Shown here: piece by piece, positions 10,880 through 22,510 of the stretch
Layout of the letters: every line of letters starts with the position of its first letter
Position numbering within the stretch: position 1 is the stretch's first letter
Source: Sepiola atlantica
Taxonomy: Eukaryota; Mollusca; Cephalopoda; Sepiida; Sepiolidae
Length of the DNA: 64,000 nt
Reading direction: 5' to 3'
NCBI GenBank assembly: GCA_963556195.1
Contig: OY744528.1
Span: 56,260,543-56,324,542 of the forward strand
Translations under genes and position numbers: made by a program
Notes under the pieces: model-generated
What the model was told of the DNA's origin: nothing
What the model saw: only the letters and a program-made list of their open reading frames with translations
The model's database searches: none

Positions 10880-12690
10880 GGCGCCATAAATCAACCTACA
10901 AATAGACAGAAACTTATAGCGTCAAAAAATTATTATAAGACTGTAATAGATAAAGCAAAGAAAAAGATGGTATAAAGAGATGACCAGAAAATGCATTGAG
11001 TCACAGAAATTAGGTACTCGCGATTTCTGGAAAATCTTCAATAGTGTGGTAAATAATGGGCAATCATCAATTCCAACGCTATCAAACCACAATGATGTCG
11101 TTTGCACGGCAACTGATTAGGCTGAACTACTTGTCCAGCGTTTCACCATAAACTCCACTTTGGACTCTGCAAACCACTCTCTCCCAAATTTCCCATTGCA
11201 GACTGAAGCCACACTTGATGATCTGACCATCACCCCATCTCATGTTCAGGACATCATAAAAAGCCTTGATACCTCCAAAGCATATGGGCCTGATCCTATA
11301 CCAGTAGTAGTAATAAAGAAATGCTCTTCTGAACTAACCCCTGTTCTCTCCAAACTCTACAACAAATACCTTGCTGAATTTTGGTTCCCTGATAGCTGGA
11401 AAATTGCCTCTGTGGTATCAGTCTTCAAGATTTCTAGAAATAGAACTGACCTTCAGAATTATCGCCCCATCAGTCTACTCTTGCTCTTTGCTAAAATCTT
11501 TGAATCCTTAATCAATCTAGCAATAGTCCAGCACCTCGTTAATGCTAAACTTCTTTCTGACCATCAGTATGGATTTAGGCAAGCACGATCTACTGCTGAT
11601 ATCCTAACGGTCATCTCTGAACGCATATACCATACACTGGACAAGGCAGGTAAAGCTAGGGTGGTAGCACTTTATATATCCAAAGCCTTTTACAAGGTCT
11701 GGCATAAAGCTCTTCTCATAAAAATCAATTCATATGGTATTACTGGACGAATATTTAATATAATTAGATCCTTCCTATCAAAAAGAAAGATCCAGGTTGT
11801 CCTTGATGGCCGTTTATCCAAACAACATGACATAAATGCAGGTGTACCCAGGGATTGCTCCTTGGACATTTATTATTCCTGATTTTCATAAATGACCTCC
11901 TTGATGAATTGCTGATGACACTATGCTCTACTCTTGTCATGTGGGTAAAACTGGCGCGCACATATCCAAGGCAATGGCTGAATCCTTAGAAAGTGACCTC
12001 CAGTCTGTAGTGGAATGGGGTCATAAATGGACGGTAACATTTAATGCTGCTAAGACAAAGCTCCTTTCCTTCAACAACTACAAGATACCTCTTCAACCAC
12101 CGATTGCCATGGCAAATATCACCCTACCTGAGAGTCCAACATTCAAACTCCTTGGCCTAACATTCACAGGTAACATGAATTGGAACCAATACATAGAAGA
12201 CATTACTAAGGCTGCTGCAAAGAAAGTGGGCTCTATCTACCATGCTACAAAACTTCTCACACCTGACAGTATCCTATATCTCTACAAAGCCACCATCCAC
12301 CCATGTATGGAGTATTGTTGCCACATCTGGGCTGGTGCACAATCCAATAGTCTCTCCCTCTTAGACAAGGTCCAAAAAAGAATCGCTAATCTGATAGGTC
12401 CCTCACTATCCACCAAGCTCCAGCCCCTGTACTATCCCTGTAATGCTGCATCCTTGTGCTTGTTTTACAAGTACTTCAATGGAATGTGCTTCGATGAACT
12501 TGCTGCTCTGGTGCCCCCTCAACGTAAATACACCCAAGCAACCTGACAATCAGGTATATCCTATTCATTCACTGTTGATGTCCCCAGATGCCGGAGAGTC
12601 TTCTATTCCAATAGCTTCTTTCCTCGAGCTGCCAGCCTTTGGAACTCCCTCCCTACTCCCTATGTCCCAACCGTACTGATATGCAGAAAT
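10880..12690 (+). pseudogene. Jockey-type LINE reverse transcriptase remnant
   Basis: The segment 11160-11882 carries NYRPISLL (RT motif 2a), LLSDHQYGFRQARSTAD and ALYISKAFYKVWHKALL. It then breaks where GVPQGS-type and Tyr-Ala-Asp-Asp motifs should follow: 'GVPRDCS' leads to a frameshift and a deletion that leaves ADDT without the usual tyrosine (about 11908-11920). The segment 11923-12546 continues with KLLGLTFTGNMNWNQYIEDI and the C-terminal IHPCMEYCCHIWAG, LDKVQKRIANLIG region typical of this clade. A last shift near 12545 leads into FSRAASLWNSLP-type sequence. A dead copy. Confidence 0.9.
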
Positions 12691-12832
12691 TTAATGTGAA
12701 CAAACATCTAGTTGCACAGCTCCCAATTTAGGATGGCCCTGAAACTTTCACCCTAATTCTCAGTAGCCCCTTACGTCTACAGTGACAATTTGCCTTGTTT
12801 GGGGTGAACTAAGTTTAAAAAAAATAAATACA
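12690..12832 (+). mobile_element. LINE 3' UTR and A-rich tail
   Basis: Ends 'ttgccttgtttggggtgaac' followed by an A-rich tail (taaaaaaaataaata). The same 3' end is seen inverted at 50470-50515. No clear target-site duplication was found. Confidence 0.65.
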
Positions 12833-12854
12833 CTGAAAGTAATGTCAACATATC

Positions 12855-12995
12855 AGCCATTATGTAGTTAACGATGTGGATTGAGGACCTGGGTGTGCCA
12901 GGTTCGAATCTAGTTCGTTCCAGAGACATACTTTTATCAAGACCCACACCTGACCTTGTGTCTCCTGGAGAGGAGGTAAATAAAATACTAATATT
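12855..12995 (+). repeat. tRNA-derived SINE
   Basis: A-box-like TAGTTAACGATG at about 12865 and a perfect B box GGTTCGAATC at 12901 make the tRNA head. The body ends cctgaccttgtgtctcctgg, then ggaggtaaataaaatac. That ending resembles the end of the 316-bp units at 31.2-32.1 kb (gaccttgtgtcacat, then gggaggtagataaata). Confidence 0.65.
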
Positions 12996-12999
12996 CCAG

Positions 13000-14150
13000 C
13001 AGTTATACAAAGTATTTAAACACTCAACTCTTGAAATCGTTCAAAACTGGGAAAACTAATATTTCAACATCAAATACTTTTTTTGAGTGGTGCCTTCTTT
13101 TGGAAGATTATTGGCAATTCCAACAGAAACCAATTGACTTAGAAGACTAACATAAGAACTCAAAAGATATAAGACGACTGACTGGAGCAAAGCCATGCAC
13201 AAAATGAGGTGAAACAGTACATATGTGCAAATGGAAGCCATTTAAAAGATATTATTTATCATAATTGGTTGCTGTAAATTATATTTTATGAATTAAATGG
13301 TTAAATGCTTAACTTTAATTTTTTAAACTTGGTTCGATTTCAGAATAAAGACCGTATTTGGGATTTTCTCAAAAAGAAAAAAAAAACATGCTCATTACTA
13401 TTGATTATGCATTTTAGAACCCCTAAAATATTGTTCATCATAAAATGGTCTAATAATTTTAAAGTCTTCTAATACTTATTTTTTTTTGGTTATGGTGTCA
13501 GGGATCATTTTAAGATAGACGTATAAACACAAACTTACCCCCTCTTCTAGAAATAATTAGAAACCCATGGAAGGAGGGGGGAATAATCATAGTTGAAAAT
13601 GCCTAATCGATAGTGTGGTGATGTTTTATTTCAAAAGAATTCAGAACAAAGCCAAAAATCTATACACCGTCTGTTCTGAAAATAAACCAGACATTATCAA
13701 CCTTTTACATGTGTCATTTATGTAAGGAGGGGGGATAAAATGAATGCCCTGATATTTTAACAAGAACACATGCAAAGAAGAAAAGATGTTCATTTTCTGT
13801 GTTTTAGCTAACCAAGGCCAGGCACAAAACCAGAGTTCTCTCTATGCCACAACACCTGCTGACTAGTAGGGTGTAAGGATGTCCACCCAACTATATCAGT
13901 CCATACCTCCTAAAGTTTGAACGCAGAGGAAATGAACATCTGAAAATCCTCAACCATCTCTTGTTGTTCTTAAAGAGCAGCTCATTCACATTGAACAAAT
14001 ATTCAAGATGGCGTGGATGAAGTCAGCATGCAGAGAAAGAAATACATATATTTTGAGAAACTTTTCTTCGTCTTCAAAGGAAATAACTTGAAAATCTATT
14101 AGGAAAGAAACAAAATAAGAGTTATTTTTACAAATTTTTGTTTGGACGTA
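13000..14150. other. Intron sequence, no gene seen
   Basis: AT-rich intron between the SINE and exon D, with two 'ggagggggg' patches (13575, 13730) and no recognised repeat family. Confidence 0.5.
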
Positions 14151-14151
14151 C

Positions 14152-14310
14152 CACTTCTGTAGAATTCTTGCCATAGTAACCCTCAGCAAACACTGCAACC
14201 ACAAACATATTGATGATGAAAGATATAAGCAGAGCAATGGCTGCCTCGATGAAATAATACATATTTGCTTCTTTCAATTTTTTCTCATTACTTCGATCCA
14301 CATCACGAGA
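14152..14310 (-). CDS. SLC11A2: NRAMP/DMT1 exon D (TM7 and start of glycosylated loop)
   Basis: 53 codons starting SRDVDRSNEKKLKEANMY, then YYFIEAAIALLISFIINMF (TM7) and VFAEGYYGKNSTEV. Asn-Ser-Thr near the end is an N-glycosylation sequon in the loop between TM7 and TM8, where DMT1 proteins are glycosylated. The acceptor is TCCCAG right of 14310, and the donor GTACGT begins at 14151. Both ends are phase 0, joining Lys of exon C to Ser and Val to the Tyr of exon E. Confidence 0.95.
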
Positions 14311-14519
14311 CTGGGAATAGAGAAGAGGATAACACAGATTATCAGTAAAAATCAGTTATAGAATGACGTACATATAAATAAATAAATAAATATTTATTAC
14401 AGATTCCTAACATTGTTGTTGGGTTTAATTATTTCTGTTCTGATATTTTATATTTTACACCATTGAATTTGCAGTGTTGTTGCCTGCTATAAACAATAAT
14501 TTATAAATTAATAAAAATG

Positions 14520-14670
14520 AAAATGGTATAATGGTTACCAGTGTAGATTGTCGGTTCAGCATACCATGTTCAAGTTGTATTAGAGCTATTCAGTCACTTT
14601 CACTAATATTCTTGGGGAAAGTAACCTATCTCTCTTTTCTTCGGGCCATAAAAAATAAATCAATTTCTTA
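14520..14670 (+). repeat. tRNA-like SINE candidate
   Basis: TGGTATAATGG at 14524-14534 looks like an A box of the tRNA-Glu/Asp kind, and GTTCAAGTT near 14569 like a B box. A unique body and 'ggccataaaaaataaatc' end follow. Moderately decayed. Confidence 0.5.
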
Positions 14671-15950
14671 AATAATTGTTTTAATCTATATTAGAATTAG
14701 GCATTTTTTGTCTTTTAGTCACTTATAGACTCCAAAACTACCAAACAGAAACAAATTAGCATGAAGTATCCTTGGGAATTCAAGGTGTGACATAAGTGAG
14801 TAAAAATGTTTATACTACTATTGCTAATACAAAAAACAATAAACATTTATAGGCCCCAAAACAATTGGATATAATTTCACAAAATTTTTCATGAAAAACC
14901 GTTGGGATGTTATATGTCATAAGGGATCAAAATGATACTACTACTGTTGCTATTACTACTCATTATAATAATACTACTAATAATAAACACTCTCAAAGTA
15001 GCAGACACAATTGTATTAAGATTAGCATAAAGAATCCTTGGGATGCTAAGTGTGTAGGAAGGTGTCAAAATAAACATACTAATATTCATCATAAGAATAA
15101 TTACAAACTCAAAAACTATAAGATTCAGACCAAATCTTTATTAATAAAATTGTGTGACCATCTCTTGTGTATATGTGTATGAGTGTGTGCGTGTGTGTGT
15201 TTCTTGCCTCTACGTGACTTACACATTATTTTTTATTTACTATTAAGCAATTATTTATTGAAATAAAAAATGCAATAGTGTAAATACTAAAACGAACTTT
15301 AAAAAAATCCTATTTAAAAAAAAATTTAATTACAAAATTAAATTCACCACAATACATTTCAGTTTCTTCGTAAACAAGTTAGTCATTTTAATCTTTAGTT
15401 AATAGTTATAAAAATATATTACTTTGTCAGCCATCGAAATTTGAAAGCATTTTAACTGGCTTTAAAATTCTTAGCAAATCCTTATGTATTGAAAGTTTTG
15501 AAAGTTATTTACATCCAATAATTTTATTTTTATAGAAATTAAAACAATATTACACAGTTATTTATAGTTTTATAACAATTTGGTTCAATTAATATTTTAA
15601 TGACTAAACGATAGTGTAATAATTAAATTTAACTTTCAAAATCCTATTAAAAAAAATGATAATAATTTGGTAAAAAATATAAAGCATTATAATTTTTTAA
15701 AAAATAGGAGAAAAGACTCCCGGCCAAGGATGAGTAGGTACAGCTAGTTTAGCAGAAAGAATCCTAGCAATGCCGGATGTAATAAAAGTAATGATACTAA
15801 TTATGATACTGAGGCTTCTCACAAGGAGCTAGATTAAGTCACCCTTTTCGGTGATTTTTGGTTAGTAAGAGTTTTTTTTTTTCAATAATCTGGAATTTTA
15901 AATTTATACAAAGAATATTTTTTAAATTGAAAATATACATTTTTTATGAA
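14670..15950. other. Intron sequence, no gene seen
   Basis: AT-rich, with a short (act/aat) trinucleotide run at 14937-14985 and a (gt)n run near 15180-15200. Nothing else recognised. Confidence 0.45.
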
Positions 15951-16649
15951 TAAACTAGCAGGGTTACCCAGCGTTGCCCGGGGCCATAAAAACAAAATAT
16001 AAGAAATTAAGTAGTATGTGTAAACAAAATTTCTATCTCTCTTCCCATCTCTCTCATTCTAGTCGTCTCTTTATCTTTCTTTCTTTCCCTCTCCCTAACC
16101 CTCTTTCTCTTTTGCTCAGATTATTCCTTTCTCTTATTTTTATGCTGTGTTTAATTTCTTGCCCCTCTCAATTTCAACACGTTAAGAATGTATGAAATGT
16201 TAATGGAATCAACAGTCCAAAGGGAATTAATATATACCAGTTACTAAAAGTAATACTGTAATATTACAATTTTTGATCCTGGACAACACTGAGTAGAAGA
16301 AATGGTCCGGATCAATTCTTAATTTATTGTCACACCAATCCATTTAACGATATTAAGAAGATACATAATGTTGATGAAGTCAGTAGTCCAAAGAGATTTA
16401 CTATATACCCATTATTAAAAGTAATACTGAAATCCTACAATTTTTTATCCCGAACAACGCCTAGTAGAACAAATGTTCCCTGTAAATTCTTAATGTTTTG
16501 TCCCCACTCCTCCATTTCACATTAATATTAAGATAAAGTCTGAAGAGATTTAATATATATCAGTTAGTGAAAGTAACACTGTAACCGTAGAATTTTTTTA
16601 TCCAGGACAATGCCGAGTAGAGCAAATGATCTCGGACAATTAATAATTT

Positions 16650-17500
16650 ATTGTACCTTTTCCATGCCATCCGACTCCTTCCTATACCATCAGACTCCTT
16701 CCCATACGATTCCTTCCATACCATACGACTGACATTTTCCAATACCATCCGATACTCCCCATACCATACAACTCCGACTACTTACCATATCACCGGACTC
16801 AATCCCATACCATCTGATTGGTACTCTTTCCCATACCAATATGGCTCTGACTCCTTCCCATACCATCTAATCCGGACTCATTCCCATACCATCCAACTCC
16901 TTCCCATACCACCTAACTCTGAGTCTTTCCCATACCATCCGACTCGGACTCCTCCCACTACATTCGATTCCTTACCATGCATATTGACTCCTTTCCATAA
17001 CATTCAACTCCAACTCTTTCCCATACATTCAAACTCCAACTCCTTCCAATACAATTCAACCCCGACTCCTTCCCATACAATTCAACCCCGACTCCTTCCC
17101 ATACAATTCAACCCCGACTCCTTCCCATACCATCCAACCCCGACTCCTTCTCATACCATCCAACCCTGACTCCTTCTCATACCATCCAATACCGATTCCT
17201 TCCCATACCATCCAATTCCAATTCCTTTCCATACCATCCAACTTTGATTCTTTCCCATAGCATCTAACTCTGATTCCTTCCAATATATTCTAACTCCACA
17301 TCGTTTCCATAACATGTGACTCTACCTTGTTCCCATACTATCCAACTCCATCCTCTACCATCCGACTCTGACTAACTGACTGATTTCTTCCCATACAATC
17401 CGACTGACTCCTTCCTATATCAACCGACTTTGACTCATCCCATACGATCTAACTCAGACTCCTTACCCATACCATGAGACCTGGACTCCTTACCATACAC
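16650..17500. repeat. Minisatellite of about 20-30 bp ('tcccataccatccgactcc')
   Basis: Thirty or more degenerate units of ttcccataccatccgactcc-type sequence with variable spacers. The same array type is at 21715-22510 in copy 3. Pro/Thr/Ser-rich and Gly/Met/Trp-rich open frames on the two strands are artefacts. Confidence 0.85.
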
Positions 17501-17504
17501 GGGT

Positions 17505-17765
17505 CTCATTCTATATCCCTGCCCTGGTCGCATTCTATTTATTTCTGCCTGGGTCGCATTCTATAAATTGCTTCCCAGGTTGCATTCCATATATCTCAAC
17601 CTGGGTCGCATTCTATATATCTCCACCCGGGTCACATTCTATATATCTCCACCCAGGTTGCAATCTATATATATCCACCGGAGTCAAATTCTATATATCT
17701 CTACCCAGGTCGCATTCTATATATCTCTACCGGGGGTCGCATTCTATATATCTCTAACCAGGTCG
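17505..17765. repeat. Minisatellite of about 26-31 bp ('gggtcgcattctatatatc')
   Basis: About nine units of cacccgggtcacattctata + tatctc. Reverse-complemented, the unit resembles the 35-bp unit at 269-1430 (gaatgcgacccgggtgg versus gcattcgcaccggggcgg), suggesting a common origin. Confidence 0.8.
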
Positions 17766-18690
17766 CAAGCACCACTATTATATAAAAGTTCTCATATTAA
17801 TGCGCCCCTGTCACATGAAAGAACCAAAATCATGTTCATTTATGTAGCGTCACTATTATATAAAAGAACTAATATCAATGCGCCCCTGTCGTATGAAAGA
17901 ACCGAAATCATGTTCATTTATGTAGCGTCACTATAATAAAAAAGAACTCATATTAATACTCCCCTGTGGTATCAAAGAACCCAAATCATGTTCATTCATG
18001 TAGCATAACTATTATTTAAAAGAACTCATATTTATGCGCCCCTGTCATATCAAAGAACTAAAATACTGTTTATTCAGGTAGCGTCACTATTATATAAAAG
18101 AACTCATATTAATGCGCCCCTGTCGTATCAAAGAACCAAAATAATGTTCATTCATGTTGTGTCATTATCATAAAAAAGAACGCGTATTAATGCGCCCCTG
18201 TCGTATCAAAGAACCTAAATCATGTTCATTCATGTAGCGTCACTATCATAAAAAAGAATTAATATTAATGCGCCCCTGTCATATCAAAGAACCAAAATCA
18301 TGTTCATTCATGTTGTGTCACTATCTTAAAAAAGAACTTATATTAATGTGCCCCTGTCATATCAAAGAACCAAAATCATGTTCATCTATGAAGCGTCACT
18401 ATAAAAAAAGGACTCTTATCAATGAACCCCTGTCGTATCAAAGAAACAAAATCATGTTCATTCATGTTGTGTCACTATCATAAAAAAGAACTCATATTAA
18501 TGTGCCTCTGTCGTATAAAAGAACCAAAATCATGTTCATTCATATAGCGTCACTATCATAAAAAGAACTCATATTAATGCGCCTCTGTCGTATAAAAGAA
18601 CCAAAATCATGTTCATTCATGTAGCGTCACTATCATAAAAAAGAACTCATATTAATGCGCCCCTGTCATATCAAATAACCCATATGGTTT
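17766..18690. repeat. 78-bp tandem array, about 12 copies
   Basis: Highly regular units: gtcactatcataaaaaagaa, ctcatattaatgcgcccctg, tcatatcaaagaaccaaaat, catgttcattcatgtagc. Unit length is constant at 78 or nearly so. A single inverted copy lies at 186-268. Confidence 0.92.
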
Positions 18691-18714
18691 CTTTGCGCCC
18701 GTGTTCATGAAGAT

Positions 18715-18724
18715 AAAGAAAAAG

Positions 18725-18756
<32 letters not shown>
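18715..18756. repeat. (GAA)n microsatellite
   Basis: About 11 aag/gaa triplets at the right edge of the Helitron-like block. Confidence 0.9.
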
Positions 18757-18896
18757 GCTCTTTCATTTCCAAAACCCTTGTAAGAATTTGTGACATATTT
18801 CTATTCTATGAAGGTCTAGCGCGAACGCAGGCCCCACGATAATATTGTACAATCTTTGTTTTAGCTTCATGAAATTTAGTAAAAGAAATGAAAAAA

Positions 18897-19010
18897 ATCA
18901 TCTTTCTTGGCCTTTTGGTAAAGATCAAAGTGTAGTATCTGTTCTTATGAATTTATTTTCTTCTCAGTGTTTTGCCTGAGATCAAAGTGTAGTATCTAGT
19001 CCTATTATAA
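18897..19010 (+). pseudogene. U2 snRNA-derived repeat, two 5'-end copies in tandem
   Basis: 18897-18948 reads atcatctttcttggcctttt, then ggtaaagatcaaagtgtag, then tatctgttcttat. This follows the first 50 bases of U2 snRNA, including the GTAGTA branch-site recognition element. A second, more diverged head (gatcaaagtgtagtatctag) is at 18979-19000. Neither continues into the rest of U2, so these are pseudogenes or snRNA-derived SINE heads. Confidence 0.75.
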
Positions 19011-19029
19011 AAGCTACGGCTAGTAGTCG

Positions 19030-19330
19030 TAGCCTTACTATAAGTATAAGCACGGTAGACGGTAGTCATACGAGGAAAAACAACACTTCTTTTAACATTA
19101 AACAAATCTTTATTGGGTATCCTATACCGTTGGGGTATAGCATAGAAAAAGGTAGGACTGGTGAAGGAAACAAAGTTCTTTTACTGCCCGGGCAGCGGTG
19201 CTCGGGAATCCAGTGGATGAGGGGGCAGGAGAGAGGTGAAGAAGAGTTCCTTCTAGGTTGACGGCCAGGGTCGCTCTTACGATCCGTTCCACCGTTCAAC
19301 AGGGGTGCAAATAGTTCGCAAGGGACTAGC
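19030..19330 (-). other. Unassigned block with an AATAAA signal on the minus strand
   Basis: GC-richer block. The minus strand reads tataggatacccaataaag near 19100-19125, a polyadenylation-like signal about 230 bp inside the block, which suggests a retroelement terminus or LTR. A hairpin (gctacg...cgtagc, 19012-19034) stands beside it. No partner copy was found in the window. Confidence 0.3.
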
Positions 19331-19494
19331 TGAAATCAATACACCTTGTGAGCCGATTGGTTAGTTTAAGACCAACTTGCCCACAGTGGACGCATAAGAA
19401 ATAGGTCCTATTTCAGACTGCTACACTATCGGTCTCAATTCTACACTCTGTAATCAAAAATCAGAATATCATTCACTATCTTCTATTTCCTTCT

Positions 19495-19530
19495 TCCTTA
19501 GACGAGAGTGTAGTATCTGTTCGTTGCACT
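19495..19530 (+). repeat. Partial U2-like repeat
   Basis: gagtgtagtatctgttcgtt repeats the core of the U2-derived head without its 5' part. Confidence 0.5.
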
Positions 19531-19589
19531 TTGTTTTCTAATCAAAAATCAGAATTACATAGACAACTATCCCATCTTTTGAGAGCCCT

Positions 19590-19890
19590 CCCAGGCTTTA
19601 CCTCACAACGAATGTGTACACTTTACCAGACTTTATCTCATTCATCTGAGTCACACCTACAGACGAATCCCGATGTTTTTTGCTTGAGTGGCTCCTAGGT
19701 TTTTGCATGAGCCGCACCTACTAGTGAATGCCAACACTTTTCAGGATTTTTCCTGAAACGTCCCTACCGGCAAATTCCGACACTCTTCGACCCCCCCCCC
19801 CGGCTTTTACCTGAGGTGACCCTGCCGGCGAATGCCAACACTCTCCCAAACTTTTGCCTGAGGCGCACCTACTGGTGAATTTCGACACTT
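19590..19890. repeat. Decayed tandem repeat of about 65 bp
   Basis: Four to five units carrying 'ttttgcctgaggcgcaccta', then 'ctggtgaatttcgacact'. The unit echoes part of the 316-bp units at 31-32 kb (gtctgaggcgccctaccggg, then aatgccgac). Confidence 0.6.
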
Positions 19891-19892
19891 TC

Positions 19893-20670
19893 CTAGTAAG
19901 AGAGAAAAAAGAAAGGGTGGTAGTGATAGGAAAGAAGAAAGAGTGGGAGGGGCAAAAGGAATGAAGAAAAGGTGGTAGTGGGAGGGAAAGAAGAAAGGGT
20001 AGTGGGAGAAAAGATAGAAGAAAAGAAAGGAAGGAATAAAGGGTGGTAGTGAGAGGAAAGGAAGGAAGAGAGAAAAGGTGGTAGTGGGAGGGAAAGAAGA
20101 AACGGTGGTAGTGGGAGGGGAAAGAAGAAAGGTAAGAATAAAAGGTGGTAAACGGGTGTGAGAGGAAAGAAAGGAAGATAGAAAGGGTTGGAGTAGAAGA
20201 ATAAAGAAGGAAGAAAGGTCGAAGTGGGAGGGAAAAAAGAAAGGAAGCTAGAAAAAGTCGGAGTGGGAGAAAAAAAGGAAGAAAAGGTCAGAGTGGGAGG
20301 AAAAGAAGAAAGAAAGAAAAGTTGGGAGTTGGAGGGAAAGAAAGGAGCATAGGGTGGTAGTAGGAGGGAAGGAAGAAAGGTCGGTAGTGGGAGGGAAAGA
20401 AGAAAGGTAGGAAGAAAAGGTGGTAGTAGGAGGGATAGTAGAAATAATAGGAGCAAAGGTGGTAGTGGGAAGAGAAAAAGAAAGAAAGGAAAAAAGGTGG
20501 GGGGATGACGGTAGGAAGAAAAGGTGGGAGTTGGGGGAATGACGAAAGGACAGGGTGGTGGTGGGAGGTAAAGAAGAAAGGAAAGGAAAAGGGTGGTAGT
20601 TAGAGGGAAAATAGAAAGGAAGGAAAAAAGGGCTATAGTGGGAGTGAATTTCTTCCTGCCACCCCCTTTC
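19893..20670. repeat. 780-bp purine-only tract built from about 30-bp units
   Basis: The plus strand is almost entirely A/G plus occasional T, with units like ggtggtagtgggagggaaag, aagaaaggaag. Strong purine/pyrimidine strand asymmetry can form triplex DNA (general knowledge). Long Pro/Phe/Ser-rich minus-strand open frames are artefacts. Confidence 0.9.
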
Positions 20671-21714
20671 CTCTGATGTCATTTCCGGTTGAATTGTTAG
20701 GAATGACTTGCATTTTTTCTAAAATTATATATAACATCATTGTTTTTTCCCAAATTAATACATAAAAACGTTGGAAAATGGAGGGAAAAAGCTACCCCCA
20801 TTGGAGAAAATAGTCCCGTATACCCTCAAAGAATGAATCTTTTTTCTGAATTTTCGATATTATACGTCCGTGTTAACATTGTTTCAGAAAATATCAACTT
20901 GATGGATATCCGTTGCATGTGGCGAAAGTCTTTTGCGGACATACAAACATGCACATTATTTATTTTATATAAAATACTAGCAGAGGTACCCAGCGTTGCC
21001 CGGAGCCATAAAAACAAAATAGAAGAAATTAAGTAGTGTGTGTAAATCTTTATAACAAAATTTCTATCTCTCTCTCTCGTCGTCTCTTTATATTTCTTTT
21101 TTTCCCTCTCCCCCATTTTTCCATCCCTCTCCCCAACCCTCTCTTTTTCTTTTGCCCAGCCCATTCTTTTCTCTTATTTTTATGCTCAATGTTAAATTTC
21201 TTGCCTCTCTGTCAATTTCAACATATTAAGAAGATCCGAAAGGAGTTAATATATACCCGTTACCAAAAGTAATACAATTACAATTTTTTATCCTGGACAA
21301 CCCCGAGAAGAATAAATGATGTGGATCAATTCTTAATTTATTGTCCCCCGTATTTAACGATATTAAGAACATACGTAATGTTGATGAATTTAGTATTTCA
21401 AAGAGATCTTTTAGTAATGGGTATATAACCCATTACTAAAAGATATACTGAAATCTTACAATTTTTTATCCCGAACAATGCCGAGTAGAACAAATGTTCT
21501 CGGTAAATTCCTAAATTGTTGTCCCCACCCCTCCATTTCACATTAATATAAAGATAAATTATTTAGATAAAGGCAATAGTCTGAAGAGATTTAATATATA
21601 CCAGTTAGCGAAAGTAGCACTGTAACCGTAGAATTTTTTATCCAGGACAATGCCGAGTAGAGCAAATGATCTCGGACAATTCATAATTTATTGCGCCTTT
21701 CCCAAACCTCTGAC

Positions 21715-22510
21715 TCCTTCCCATACCATCTAACTCGGACTCCTTTCCATACCATCTGACTCCTTCTATACGATACGACTCTGACATCTTCCAATACTAT
21801 CTGATGCTTCCCATATCATACAACTCTAACTACTTACCATACCATCAAACTCCATCCCATACCATCAGATTCCTTCCCATACCATCTGATCTGGACTCTT
21901 TCCCATACAATATGACTTTCCCATACCAACTGAATTTGATTCATCCCATACCATCAGACGCCTTTCCATACTATCCTACTTAGACTCTTTCCCATACCAC
22001 CTTATTCTGACTCTTTCCCATACCATCTGAGGTGAACTTCTTCCAATATCATCTGACATGGACCCCTTCCAATACATTCGGCTTAGACTCCTTCCCATAG
22101 CATTCGATTCCTTCCCATACATACTGACTCCTTTTCATACCATCTGTCTACTTCACATACATTTTAACTCCAACTCCTTCCCATATATCCAACTCTGATT
22201 CCTTCTAATATAATGCAACTTCACCTTGTTTCCATACTATGTGACTCCACCTCGTTCCCATGCCATCCTACTCCGTCCCATACCATCCGACTTTGACTCC
22301 TTCCCATACCAACTGACTCTGATTCCTTCCCATACAATCAGATTGACTCCTTCCCATATCAACCGACTTTGACTCATCCCATACCAGCTGATTCAGACTC
22401 CTCCTCATACCATCTAACTCGGACTAAGTCCCATACCATCCGCCTCCTTCCAATACCATCCGACTTGTACTCCTTACCATACCATGTGACTCGGACTCCT
22501 GTACCATACC
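21715..22510. repeat. Minisatellite ('ttcccataccatctgactcc')
   Basis: Same array type as at 16650-17500, at the equivalent place in copy 3. Confidence 0.85.

Larger units (their letters stand above)
15955..18700 (-). mobile_element. Helitron-like element, copy 2
   Basis: The minus-strand 3' end is CTAG (15955-15958) followed by T, preceded by an imperfect GC hairpin (cccgggcaacgctggg). Inside, in element order from its 5' side: the 78-bp array, the 27-bp array, the 20-23-bp array, then about 700 bp closely matching copy 3 (20977 on). No helicase gene is present. The 5' end is not defined. Confidence 0.55.

Noticed and set aside
16651..18483. Pro/Thr/Ser-rich and His/Ile-rich open frames
   Set aside because: They follow minisatellite units exactly and change frame with unit length; by-products of the arrays.
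17766..18690. CRISPR-like regular array
   Set aside because: Units are contiguous with no unique spacers and the DNA is clearly eukaryotic; it is a tandem satellite.
18897..18955. Functional U2 snRNA gene
   Set aside because: Only the first 50 or so bases match; the Sm site and 3' stems are absent.
19893..20682. Long Phe/Pro/Ser/Leu-rich minus-strand frames (187 and 144 codons)
   Set aside because: Pure translation of the pyrimidine strand of the purine tract.
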